Below, one piece after another: positions 13,099 to 23,344 of a stretch of DNA of 64,000 bases. The stretch spans positions 434,001 to 498,000 of the forward strand of contig JAVHJL010000009.1 in assembly GCA_036971715.1 (NCBI GenBank). Direction: 5' to 3'. Each line of letters begins with the position of its first letter. Within the stretch, counting starts at the first letter, position 1. The translations under genes and the position numbers were made by a program. This DNA comes from Arthrobotrys musiformis. Lineage: Eukaryota > Ascomycota > Orbiliomycetes > Orbiliales > Orbiliaceae. The notes beneath the pieces were generated by a model. The model ran no database searches. It was not told the DNA's origin and worked only from the letters and a program-made list of their open reading frames with translations.

Positions 13099-13748
13099 CT
13101 AATTGCCAGAAGGTTTAATCTCAACGTCCTTCTTGACATCACCAACTTGAGTCGCTTGCGCTAAAACCTCTTTACTTGGACCCTCAGCTTTCTCTGCTCC
13201 ATCCATAACAGCGCTCAGGTTCATTGAGGCCATCTGCGCCATGCTCTGCGACATCTCCCGAGAAAAGTTGCCGGAGATACGTTTCGGGCTCTTCAAAGGC
13301 CCGCCGTCGTCCTCGGGACCGCTAAGATTACCGGTATCGTCGCCGGAGACCATGCCATCTGATTCAAAATTGGAGTCGTACTCCTCTGCGCAGAAGCTGC
13401 TGTCGTCGCTGTCCGGTTCGAAATCGTCCTCTTCCTCTTCTTCGTCCTCACCTTGGAGTTCTAGCTGGGAGAAGGGGACGGCGGGTCCAGCCTCTTCCTC
13501 CTCGTCCTCTTCTCCCTCCTCTCCGCCGGTCTCAGTTTCTGTTGGTTCAAGGACTTTCTCTATTGCACCCGGAATCTCGGTGGCGGTTTCTTTGGGATTT
13601 GCAATTGAATAATTGGCATCAAAGGTTGTGGGAGTAGCAGCTGCGGCGGCGGGGGCAACCGGTGCGGCGGCAGAGAGGGGAGTAACATGCTCCTTGGTCG
13701 TCGTAGGAATGGATTTTGTCGTGGTAGGGATCGACTGTGTCGTCGTCG

Positions 13749-13780
<32 letters not shown>

Positions 13781-15774
13781 TCTTCTTCGTCGTCGTCCTC
13801 TTCTGAGGACTCGTCCTGTCCGTACCTAGAATCGTTACCACCGTCGAAAACATCCTCGACCTCGTCCTCTGATTCTGGGAGAGAGCTCTCCTTGATCAGC
13901 TTGTTCTTCTCAACGGCTGTAGTAAAAAGTTAGTTATCGCCAAAACAATGAAAAGAGGGAAATAAAATAAAGAAAGAGAGACGTACTTCCGTCACGGAGG
14001 AAGACATCCTCAACAACTTGACAGGAAGTCAAAGAGCTGCCTCCACCAATGTTGGCATTCCTTCCAATGATGCAACCTTCCAATTTACAGCCCGGTCCGA
14101 TAGTCGCTCCGTCAAGAATGACGCAGCCCTGGATTTTAGCAGATGTTCCTATCTTGACGTTCTTCCCAATGACAGTACGCTTGACTAGAACCTTCTCTTC
14201 GATTTTAGTGCCAGCGTTGACCATGCTATCAATATTTGAGACGTTTGATTTAGCATCGATGACTGCGCTGGGGTGGATGGGTTTCGTATTGATGATGGGG
14301 TTCCTGGCAAGTTCTAGACAGGTAGAGAGGTACAGAGGTAGTGTGTCGACCCTCCTGATAAGGGGCGAGGTGGCGAGCGGGGTGATCGACATCTGGGGTT
14401 TGAAGACGGCGATTCCTGGGCAGAACAGTCCGTTATAGGCTGGTTTCTTGATCTTTTTGAACACTTTCTCTGAGCTGGAATCGCTAATCGGGCTGTCATC
14501 TGGAGAAGGGACTCTATTTTTAGTTGGGAACCAGCCTCGGGTGTTGATTTCCTTTCTGCTCCTCGAGGCGGGGCCTTGTGTGGTGGACTGCATGGACTCG
14601 CCCATGGAGGGAAGTCCCAAGAATTTTTCGACATCGGCTTCTGTGACTTCGTCGTCGTGATAGCTGGTCATACTAAGACTATCGGATTTCCTGCCATCGT
14701 CGCCGTCGTCACCCGAAAGGATGTCGAGAATTCCCAGGTTGTGGGCTTGAAGACCCGAGCCTTGCCAGCCGGCTTTGGCCCACCAAGTGAGGACGTCGTC
14801 TTTAATGCTTTTGAGTTTGTTGCGCGGGTTGCTACGGATGAACTGGAGGGACCAGTGGGGAAAGATGTAAATATGGGCGTCCCGGTAGAGGGTGTGGTAG
14901 AGGACTTTGGGGTGGTGTTTGAATAAGGATCTTCGGATCTCGATGTCGCCCTTACCGTCATCGGTTCGAGAGCCAAAATTCTGGAGGAGGTAGGTGAGCT
15001 CCGTGGTGGGATCAGTGCGTGCTTCCGTTGTTCTCAAATGGGACTCGAGGTCGTAGCGCGATATCGGCCCTGTAATGATGGAGTCTCTCTCTGTGTATCG
15101 ATTAGAACCTTCATCCTTCCTCATTTACATATATATATGTGCGTGTGTATATAGATAGTATAATGGAGCCATACCAACGCCCTTTTCCTTCCTAACCTCG
15201 TACCAAACCCCGAGGGCGCCTTTATTGTCGCCAACAGTCTCGGGCAGGAGCATCCACTCCTTGATGAGGGTGGTGGCGGGGATCTCGCAAATGGTGTCGC
15301 AAGAGAGGACCATGAAGTCCTTCTTGATGTGGGAATAGACCTGAGGGTGGCGCAAGACGTCTGCAGTCCCTGCTTTGGATCCCGGGGGGGAGGTACCGAC
15401 AATCTTTGGCTTCTGGAGAGGTTTGGCGTGCTTTCCGGCGGAGGGGTGTGGGGCTCTGTTGGCATAGATGTCGTTGACAACGGCGCGGATGGCCGCCTCC
15501 TGCCCTGTCAGGCATGCAATTACGATCGCTATCCACCCAGACTAGTTAACAACAATATTTTCGACATGAAGAGTGATTGAGGGGAGGAGAAGGGAGGTAT
15601 ACTATCTAGTCCGGAGTCGAGGGCCCACTCGAGTGGGTACTGAATCATAGGCTTGTTGGCGATGGGAAGGAGGGCCTTGGGGAGCTTTATGGAGCTGGAT
15701 ATTGGTTTGAGGTCGGAGCCCTCGCCGCACAGGATGATGACCGTCAGGCCCAGGGCATGGTGCGAGGACGGCAT
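13099..15774 (-). CDS. GCD1: Translation initiation factor eIF2B subunit gamma, with acidic C-terminal extension
   Basis: Four exons on minus: 15774-15603, 15528-15175, 15108-13987 and 13916-13099, giving 821 residues. The N-terminus is a nucleotidyltransferase-like fold (TVIILCGEGSDL, then LPKALLPIANKPMIQYPLEW), typical of the gamma subunit of the eIF2 guanine-nucleotide exchange factor. It continues with VVNDIYANR and KKDFMVLSCDTI. Exon 3 ends in left-handed beta-helix hexapeptide repeats (VIGKNVKIGTSAKI, GCVILDGATIGPGCKLEG). Exon 4 adds about 270 residues of Asp/Glu/Ser-rich low complexity, including a poly-Asp run from a GTC/TCG trinucleotide repeat. Family members usually have about 450-600 residues, so this tail is long. 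The second-intron acceptor (15109) was chosen for frame and could move slightly. The epsilon subunit is the main alternative, but its C-terminal HEAT (W2) domain is not seen. Confidence 0.85.
13741..13807. repeat. Trinucleotide (TCG/TCC/TCT) repeat coding poly-acidic tract
   Basis: A near-perfect TCG/GTC run, read on minus as GAC/GAT/GAA/GAG codons, encodes the Asp/Glu tract of the GCD1 tail. Such codon runs are prone to length change. Confidence 0.8.
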
Positions 15775-16637
15775 TGCATCAACGGTATGTCGATGTAGGT
15801 GGTGATGATAGGTGGTAATGGACGCAGTGATGTAGCCTCTGGTACGAGTGGAGTGGAGTGGAGTGGCGATGGTATGGTTAGAGGTTGCCAGGCGGAGGAA
15901 GTAGGTGGTGTAGAGAGATAGAGATAGAGAGGTGGGTTGGAGGAATATATTGTCAAAGAACTAGAACTCAAGCTAAACCCCCACCATGAACATACTTAAA
16001 TTATATAAGACCCAGTTGCTCCGGACTCAAAGCAGTACTATTATAACAAAAAACGGGCTGCGTACCCAGTATCTTCAATTACGGCCACCTACAGCCTTAC
16101 CATCAATAATATCAATGGGTGGGAGTTTGGCCATAGAAGGTATAATACCTTGTAGAGAGTTGTGGGGGAGTCAGAGAGTCGCAAAATTGACGTTGGCCCG
16201 GGATTGAACCCCGCGTTGCCTTGCCCCCCTGGGACACCCTCCCCGGTACAAACTCCCGAGACCCGGTGGTGTTCCCCGGGGACCGTGTGGTCGGACAGAT
16301 CTGACGCCCGTGGCCGGCAGACACAGCTTCCGATCCCCATTCAGTCAATTTCCACGTTGATGCTCAGTCAGCCTTATCTTGTTCTCCTTTCCGGCCCAGT
16401 TGGACATACAAAGTACTATCAATCAATCTATAATAATTCAGTTGCTCGTGGCTTCTCCAATTAACTGTTCTTCTATCCACACGACACTCTCCTCGTCATC
16501 ACAATCATCACCACCATCACCACCATTATCGTCACCACCACCCCCGGCACATAGTTATTATAAGATACTCCGCATCCGCCTGCTCCCGATCACATCACGA
16601 CTCTGATATAATCTATCAACCTCTCCTTATACACACA
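15775..16637. other. Divergent GCD1/PIS1 intergenic region
   Basis: The shared upstream region of GCD1 (minus) and PIS1 (plus). It holds GGAGT-type short repeats near 15849-15864, a GC-rich dispersed repeat at about 16186-16311 (listed separately), and pyrimidine/CA-rich sequence before the PIS1 ATG. Confidence 0.5.
16186..16311 (-). repeat. GC-rich dispersed repeat with Pol III B-box-like motif, copy 1
   Basis: A GC-rich island in AT-rich DNA. On minus it contains GGTTCAATCCCGGGCC, close to a tRNA T-arm/B-box, followed shortly by TTTT. It shares blocks, in the same order, with 51753-51823: GCCCGGGAT near one end and GGTGTTCCCCG plus GTGT/CGG sequence near the other. The second copy lacks about 50 bases between the blocks. 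No canonical tRNA fold or A-box is found, so a functional tRNA is not claimed. Confidence 0.45.
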
Positions 16638-17507
16638 ATGGCATCTCAGAAGGTCGTCGCCAACGGCTCGTCATCGTCGACAAAATCGCACCCGCCGCCA
16701 AACCCCCTGCCACGCTGGCTGCAGACAGACAACGTGTACCTCTTCGTCCCCAACCTCATCGGTATGCCCTTCCCTCATTCTATTCATCTCGATTCACGTC
16801 TAATAATGTCCAGGATATGCACGCATCGTGCTGGCCTCCATCTCGCTCGTCTACATGCCCATCCACCCCTTGACATGCACTATCCTCTACGGCGTCTCCT
16901 GCATCCTCGACGCCCTTGACGGCTGGGCTGCTCGCAAGTTCAACCAGTCCACAAAGTTCGGCGCCGTCCTCGACATGGTCACCGACCGTTGCACCACCAG
17001 CTGTCTACTCATGTTCCTCAGTGCCGCCTACCCCGAGCATCCCGGCTTGAAGATACTCTTCCAGTTCTTGTTGTCCCTCGACCTCGCCAGCCACTACATG
17101 CACATGTATGCAATGATGGAGAAGGGCGCCGGAAGCCACAAGAGTGTCGACCGCGAGCAGTCCAAGATCCTCAACCTCTACTACACCAATAAAGTACGCC
17201 CTCACAACGCCCATTCCCTGTAAAGTGTATTCTAACTTGATGATAATAGGTCGTGCTGTTCACTTTCTGCGCCGCCAACGAGCTGCACTTCGTGTCGCTG
17301 TACTTGCTCTCCTTCCCGTCCCCCTCCGCCGCCAGAGACATCATCTTGCCTTTCATCAAGGGCATGGCCTACATCACATTCCCCATCTGCTTCGGCAAGC
17401 AGATCATCAACTTTGTCCAGATGGCCCGCGCCGCCCAGGCCCTCGTCAACATTGACAGGGAGAGCCGGCAGCTCGCCAACCAACTGAATGGCGAAAAGAA
17501 GGAGTAA
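16638..17507 (+). CDS. PIS1: Phosphatidylinositol synthase (CDP-diacylglycerol-inositol 3-phosphatidyltransferase)
   Basis: Three exons, 16638-16761, 16814-17193 and 17250-17507, with 52- and 56-nt introns, encode 253 residues. The CDP-alcohol phosphotransferase signature is complete: D74-x2-D77-G78-x2-A81-R82-x8-G91-x3-D95-x3-D99 (starting DALDGWAARKF). Several hydrophobic segments surround it, as expected for an ER membrane enzyme that makes phosphatidylinositol from CDP-diacylglycerol and myo-inositol. The length is close to the yeast enzyme (220). The start is the first ATG, giving a Ser-rich soluble N-terminus followed by RWLQTDNVYLFVPNLIGYAR, typical of eukaryotic PI synthases. AATAAA overlaps the stop region at about 17506. 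All splice junctions keep frame and restore family sequence. Confidence 0.95.
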
Positions 17508-18858
17508 ATAAAAATAGCACTATAGCGAGAAACCAATCTGTCGCAGCTGGTGGAAAAGCTGGAAGGTTTTCAGATCGAGGAATCCAAATAGTCTGACGGC
17601 GTGAAGGTCGAAAGGTGGAAGTATTTTTGGTGTTTTTTTTTTTTGTCAGCTACATATCAGGCCGGTGTCGTGCCAGCATCATATCGTAAGTTAGTTAGGC
17701 CATGCTTTCTTTTTTTCCTTCTCTCTTTTCTTTTCTGGTATTTTTTTAGTATTCCTTTCCTTGTCGATATTCGTACCCCCCGTTTAGAGGCGTTCACACA
17801 CCCCGTTCTCCAACATGTTTAATACCCCTACCTACTTTCTCTTCCTCTTCTTTCTTCTCTATTATTTTGATCTATTCACATCATGATGACTACTACTCTC
17901 ATACGTCCATTGTAATATTCTTTCCCTTTCCCCTCTGCCAACCAAGTTCTTTTACCCGTTTTCCTTTTTCAAGTAATTAATAATAATGACATGACGACCA
18001 GTCCTCGTTCACATGTATGTACATACCTATTTACTTGCTCCTTCTTTTTCTTTAATATCGCCGAATTGAAAGAAACAAAACCGATCATAACGAACACGAG
18101 TGAGTGAGTGATGAGTGGGTATGTGGGGCCATGGATCGAACCAACCCTCGCGCCCCGGGAATGTTCTGGACCGGTGTGTGCATATATGATATGTGTATGT
18201 GATGGGTGGTGTGCAGTTATATTGAGGCAGTTGTTACTGGTGCACATTCCACGAGTCCCCTTCGGCTCGATCTCGATATTAATAACATGGCTGTACTATA
18301 TATACATCTTATACCTGCCAGTGCCTATATAAGTATCTGATATCAGGAGAAGTGGCCTGTTGCTGTTCTCCGTCTGTTGCCCGTCTTCGTCTTTCTCTTT
18401 CTCTCCAAACTCCAACCAACATCAACAATATCACCGCTTCTCAAGAACAACAACCATCGCCGTCTCGTACTCGTTGCCACCTTCCTGCTTCCCATCAGCC
18501 TTGCATCTCTGCACCCTTCGATCGAGCAAACTTTTTCCCCTGCAGCTGCATATCTCTCAGCAATCTCACACAATCAGCCATCCCCGTCCAAGGAACTAGG
18601 AACTGCTGGCTGGCTGTTCGGTTTCGTTTCAATCCTTTGGGTTTAGTCACTGGCTACTAGTGCTACGAGCAGCGCCGACAAACCAGCTCCAACAGCCTAC
18701 GCCTCGCCCCGAAACACGTCCGCTGGCCTTGTCATCGTCCCCTTGTTTACCTGCTTACTTATTCTCGTCTCTCGTTTCTCCCAGGCCAGTCGAGTCGCTG
18801 GATATATAAACAGGGGCTTCCTCTCGCAGTTCTGCTGGTCCGGTCTCAACCAGGCACA
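17508..18858. other. Intergenic, PIS1 3' flank and promoter of next gene
   Basis: T-rich PIS1 3' flank (17630-17960), then a pyrimidine- and CA-rich leader-like stretch from about 18355. Open frames at 18343-18660 overlap in several frames and reflect pyrimidine bias. A B-box-like GGTTCGATCC exists on minus near 18132-18141, without an A-box or T-stem. No gene is called. Confidence 0.5.
18803..18810 (+). promoter_or_regulatory. TATA box
   Basis: TATATAAA lies 49-56 bases upstream of the ATG at 18859, a plausible core promoter with a very short leader. Confidence 0.5.
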
Positions 18859-20193
18859 ATGACGATCACTACCGTTCCAACCACAGCCGAGGAAAAGGCA
18901 CCTGCCACCACTACTGCTACAACCACTACTACCACCACCACTACCACCGCTACAGCTACTACTGCTACCACAACCACTACAACCACTACTACACCAGCAG
19001 CTCCCTCACAGACATCGTCGACCGGCCTCCCCATGGCCACTCCTGGTGGTGTTCCCCCTTCGCCCCGTCTGCGACAAATCTCCGCCACCTCGGCCGCTAG
19101 CGTCGCCCGCCGTCCCTCATCTTCCCTCTCCGAAGCGCGAGACCCCAGCTCTTCCCGCCGCCATTCGGAACAGAGAATGCTCCCCCCCCCGGCACCACTC
19201 ACTCAACCTCCCTTCGCGCAGCCCCCATCGCCCGGAGGGAGCATCAGGAGTGTGAGCAGTATCAGCGGTAGCGAAGTCGGTGTCGGAAACGGTCCTGGTC
19301 CTGCCCGTCTACCCCACCAGCTGTCGCCAGCTGAGATTTACGCTGAAGTTGAGAAGGAACAAGAGGCAGCCGTGCGTATTTTATTATCATAGGTTATTGT
19401 ATTCGAAAAACTAATGTAGATGTGGCAGGTCAACCGCCTCACCCGACAGCTCTCCATCCTCCGTGCACAACAAACCATGTCGCCCACCTCCCACCCGATC
19501 TCCGACGACCTCAGTGGCACCTACCCATCGACCTACCTCTCCCCACGCAGCCGCCGAACCTCGTCGAATGCATCCACAGCCCTCACCAACGCCGCCACAA
19601 TCGGAAGCACCATGGCGGGTAGCTCCCTCTCTCGTCAGAGTAGCATCCAATCCCTTTCCGCCGCTAGAGGCGACCCTAGCGCCATCTCTGCCCCCGCTGC
19701 GACCCGTCCTGCACCCATCCCCATGTCCCGTCAGAGTTCAGTCCGTAGCATCTCCGGTTCGCGAGCTAGCGGGCGAAATTCGCCGGCTCTAGGAGAGTCT
19801 GAGAGCCCGTACCCGTACTTCGGTTCTCAGTACTACTACTCTTCGCCACATGCACCGCTCGGTAGCAGCAGCTGGAAGGACAACGCTGGCATGGCGCACT
19901 TGCATAACCATCACCACTCCCGTGAGCGGGAGAGGGCCGAGTACGCTGGCAGTGAGGCAGGAGGGTCTGAGAGGGGTCTGGGGGTTAGCTACTCTAGCTC
20001 GACCGGCGGGCATCCTCGATACGAGGAAGTCTTGACCGCCCGTAACGAACTTGAAAACGTTAAGAAAGAGAACGAGAAGCTCAAGGAGAAGATCCGAGAG
20101 TTGGAGAAGGCGCTGTCGGGCGTCAATGTCACCCCGGCAGGTGAGAAGGAGAAGGAGACCAAGGAGACCGAAGTCAAGAGTGGGGAGCCTTGA
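18859..20193 (+). CDS. Thr/Ser-rich protein with C-terminal coiled coil (fungal, function unknown)
   Basis: Two exons, 18859-19371 and 19429-20193, encode 425 residues. The N-terminus is a Thr/Ala low-complexity run (from an ACY trinucleotide repeat), then Ser/Pro-rich sequence. The conserved-looking core spans the splice: SPAEIYAEVEKEQEAA joined to VNRLTRQLSILRAQQ, the kind of block found in uncharacterised Pezizomycotina proteins. After another Ser-rich linker, the C-terminus is a coiled coil (ARNELENVKKENEKLKEKI, RELEKALSG). No catalytic motif, signal peptide or membrane segment is seen. The acceptor at 19429 was chosen for the EAAVNRL join; an upstream AG nine bases earlier is also in frame and would add MWQ. 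It is probably a cytosolic or nuclear scaffold-type protein; no function is assigned. Confidence 0.8.
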
Positions 20194-20698
20194 ACAGTCT
20201 CTACACCCTCGGCTTTGGTTACTTTATATTACCATCTGCAGCTGCATTGCATTGTTTACCATTACTCGTCTTTGGTGCTCTCACGCCTTTTTGTTGGCGG
20301 AATAGAATTATCATATGAAATTCCAGATGGCGCACACATTCTCAACTCTGCTTACAATTATTCTCTGGATTGTGTTTTTCTTCTTCGTTACACCATTTCC
20401 TACTCAAAACCAAATGCGAAAGCACTTTTTCCTTTGTCTACTCGTATAAATTCGCATTCTTCATGAAGCTTTTATGTTTGCGCGCAACGGAGTTTTACTT
20501 TTTTGTTTTTGAGAGTGCGACTGAGCAGCCGCTTTTTTTTTTCATTATTTTTTACCTGAGAACAAGAAGTAGATAGATGCGCTCATGCTAAAATCCCATT
20601 TATATATCATGAAGGAGTCATTAAAAACCAGCTATGCTCAAATAGACAATGTAACCAGACATAAAACCCAATGCAGCCCCGCAATCTATAGATATAAT
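20194..20698. other. Intergenic between convergent genes
   Basis: Shared 3' flank of the coiled-coil gene (plus) and the DNA ligase gene (minus). It is T-rich with no coding signal. Confidence 0.6.
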
Positions 20699-22267
20699 TT
20701 AATGTCCTCGGAAAACCCTGAGAAAACTAGGAAACCTCGGCACTCCATCCTTCGTCAATTCAAAATATCTGTAAGTGATGACCGTCCCAACCTTCGGCGG
20801 GCTTCTCCTCATATTATCATCCAAACCCGTCCCGACCTTGAATTTCTTCCCGGTCCCGTCCATCATTTCGCATTTTAATGCACCGCAGCGGCCGACATTT
20901 CTACCTTTTCCTTCTTCGTGTCCTATAACCTTTGCTTCTGCGTCGTGGAAGGTTTTGACTTTCAAACAAGTCTTCGAACGGCGTTGGATGTAGTAGCTTC
21001 CCGGTTCGCGCAGCATGAGGCCTTCCCCGCCTGCCGCATTAATCTTCTCTAGTTCGGATAGGACGTGCTTTTTATTTTTGACGGGGGTTTGTTCGACGTA
21101 TTTCACCCATTTGATACGTTTTTCCGCAAGTAGCTTCTTCAGAGCATCCTGTCTCTTTTCGAATTTTTTGTTCCCCATGCTGGGGATATCGAATACGTGA
21201 TACTCCACGCAGAATTTCCAGCGATCGCCTCCGTTGATGGTTTTTACGATGCTGACGGTATCGATGAATTTCCCGCGACCGCAGGTGAGTTCTCCGTCGA
21301 GGGTTATGTTGGTGGGGAGTCTTTTCGTGAACCATGCTGGGGCGTGGAATTTGTTGCCTTCGCGGGAGAGGAAGGTTGTGCCGTTCCAGTATGCGCGGAC
21401 GCCGTCGAGTTTTTCGGACATGAAGTAGCCTGTTGGGTCTATGCCCTTTTCTTGGTCCCATTTTTCGGCGAGGAGGAGGAAGGGGCGGGTTGTGTTTGGA
21501 GGTTGTGGGGGGTCGATATCTTCGTCCTCTTCTTCCTCTTCCTCTTCGTCGTCGAGCTCTGCGGGTTCTTCTGCGGGTTCTTCCTCTTCCTCTTCCTCTT
21601 CTTCGTCTTCGGGTGGTTGGTTACGAGGAATTTGTCCCGTAATCGTTCTTCTGCCCTTCAACTCGACTCTAGCCCTCTCAGCACGGACTTGTTGTCTAGA
21701 AGCACGCTTCTTCCCCTTCGCTCTAGCGGCGCGGAGGAGGGCGTTTATACGCTCCATCCTCCGTTCCATCATCTCCTTCTCAATAGCAAGCTGCTCAGGA
21801 TCCATATCCTCCAACTCCGAAAACGACATTTCCTCATCCTCATCATCGCTCGAAGAAGAAGAAGAGGATTCAGTGGATTCGTCCTCCTCCACTTCCTTCT
21901 TCACAACCTTCTTCCCCTTCTTCACGGCCACTGTGGAAGATAATGGTGCCTGAACGCCCGGGTTTCTGGATTCAATCCGCTCCCATTCGTACCGTTCCCC
22001 CAACAGGGATTTTAAATGTTTACACGTGCGGGCATTCACGGGCCCGCCGTTTATGCGCCATCCCGGGCAGGTGCAGTAGTAGTGATCATACGTGCGTTTG
22101 ATGGTGTATTTTGAAGATGAGGATTGGGAGTTTACTTCGTGGGTGCCGCCGTCGGGGAGGTGGAGGAGCGGGGATACTCCGTTCTGGAGATTTGGTTAGT
22201 GGAATTTCTTAAGTAGTGGGGTGAATTGGGGACGGACTATTTCTGCGAGGTTGTCGAATTCTGCCAT
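20699..22267 (-). CDS. ATP-dependent DNA ligase with N-terminal SWIM-like zinc motif
   Basis: Two exons on minus, 22267-22238 and 22183-20699, encode 504 residues. The SWIM-like motif is C47-x-C49-x14-C64-x-H66 (CTCPGWR...RTCKHLKSLLG). A long Lys/Ser/Glu-rich acidic linker follows. The ligase core is minimal: motif I SEKLDGVRAYW with the nucleotide-accepting Lys268, motif III LDGEL (about 305-309), motif IIIa YHVFDI, motif IV GGEGLMLRE and motif V CLKVK. It ends in a small OB-fold-like domain and no BRCT. This resembles small bacterial/viral-type ATP ligases rather than Lig1/Lig4, so it probably seals nicks in repair, in nucleus or organelle. SWIM motifs bind zinc and DNA or protein. The tiny first exon and its GTCCGT donor are inferred from frame; an alternative start would leave the core unchanged. 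Confidence 0.88.
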
Positions 22268-23344
22268 TTTATATGTATATATGTTGAAGTATGCGATATC
22301 GCTCGGTGATATGGTGATTACGGAGCCGATTGATTTATAGAATTAACTGAATAATTCCCACGATCGACTATGCTTATGCTTGTATATCCCGCAATTAAAG
22401 AATGGGATAGAAACGGCGGGATATCCGGTCTATTTATCCATTTCTTCGACGGCCGCTCGCGTTCGAGCTGACGGGATTCGAATGAGTCGAGTTCGCATTG
22501 CATTGTTGGATTTCAGTCATCGAATCCGAATGCGGTAGGTCCCCCTCCATGCGCGACAAATTAAACCCGCAAGGCGGCCTTTCTTCGCGAACCTGGCGTC
22601 GTATTATTACGGATATTTTTTCGCGTGGTCTCATGACTTCGTAAATTTAATGAATCCGATGCGATGAGTCAGTGGATTAATCCCTGCGTTCTGATTGTTT
22701 CGTGGGATTTTGAATTCGGGATGCAAGTCATTCTTTGGGGCTGATTTTTTTGGTTGCGGCAGGGATGGATGAGTCAAACGGTTTAAGATTGTTCAAAGGC
22801 GGCGACATCTTTGCGTCTTCGCATTCAAAAAAAACAAATTCTATTCGCAAAAAAAAAGAAAAAGGAAGAGGATATGGCGAATGGGAATGGGAAACTGGCT
22901 ACGATTTTGACTGGGAAAGAGTAATCTCCAAGGCCTACTTTTGTTCGCGGTACGCGGTGGCCTGGAGTGCTTTAGATTCCTGTCATGTGAATGATAGACA
23001 ACTCATATTGTACACAAAAAACAACATTTCCCTCCTTCTGCTCCTATATAGCTTTCTGGATACGCGAAATTTATATTCAAGATACCACTTCCGAACGAAA
23101 TAACAAAATCTATGGTGCCTAGAATTGCAACAAGAAACAATAAAGAATGACAGTAAACCAAAGTAACATTCATCCAAGCTCACACCCGCTCATTCGCCTC
23201 GATCTCGCATCCCATTCCTTTCCACTAATATCGATCTCGTGTCCTTCTATTCTAAAAATGATACCCTCAGCATACCATCCACAAATAAAAATTAAAATAA
23301 AGAGAAAAACAAATACCATGCGCCGCCAAATCAGGTTATACTGG
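22268..23344. other. Intergenic, ligase promoter region
   Basis: Upstream of the ligase and downstream of the SWIM-like gene, both minus. No supportable ORF. A GATTCGAATGAGT stretch near 22487 resembles a T-loop but lacks a stem. Confidence 0.5.

Noticed and set aside
18132..18141. GGTTCGATCC (perfect B-box core) on minus
   Set aside because: No T-stem pairing, no A-box upstream and no acceptor stem, so no tRNA.
21197..21953. Long plus ORFs opposite the ligase gene
   Set aside because: Mirror frames of Glu- and Lys-rich coding sequence. The minus frame has all the ligase motifs.
22480..22500. TTCGAAT T-loop-like sequence
   Set aside because: The flanks do not pair as a T-stem and no A-box lies at the right distance.
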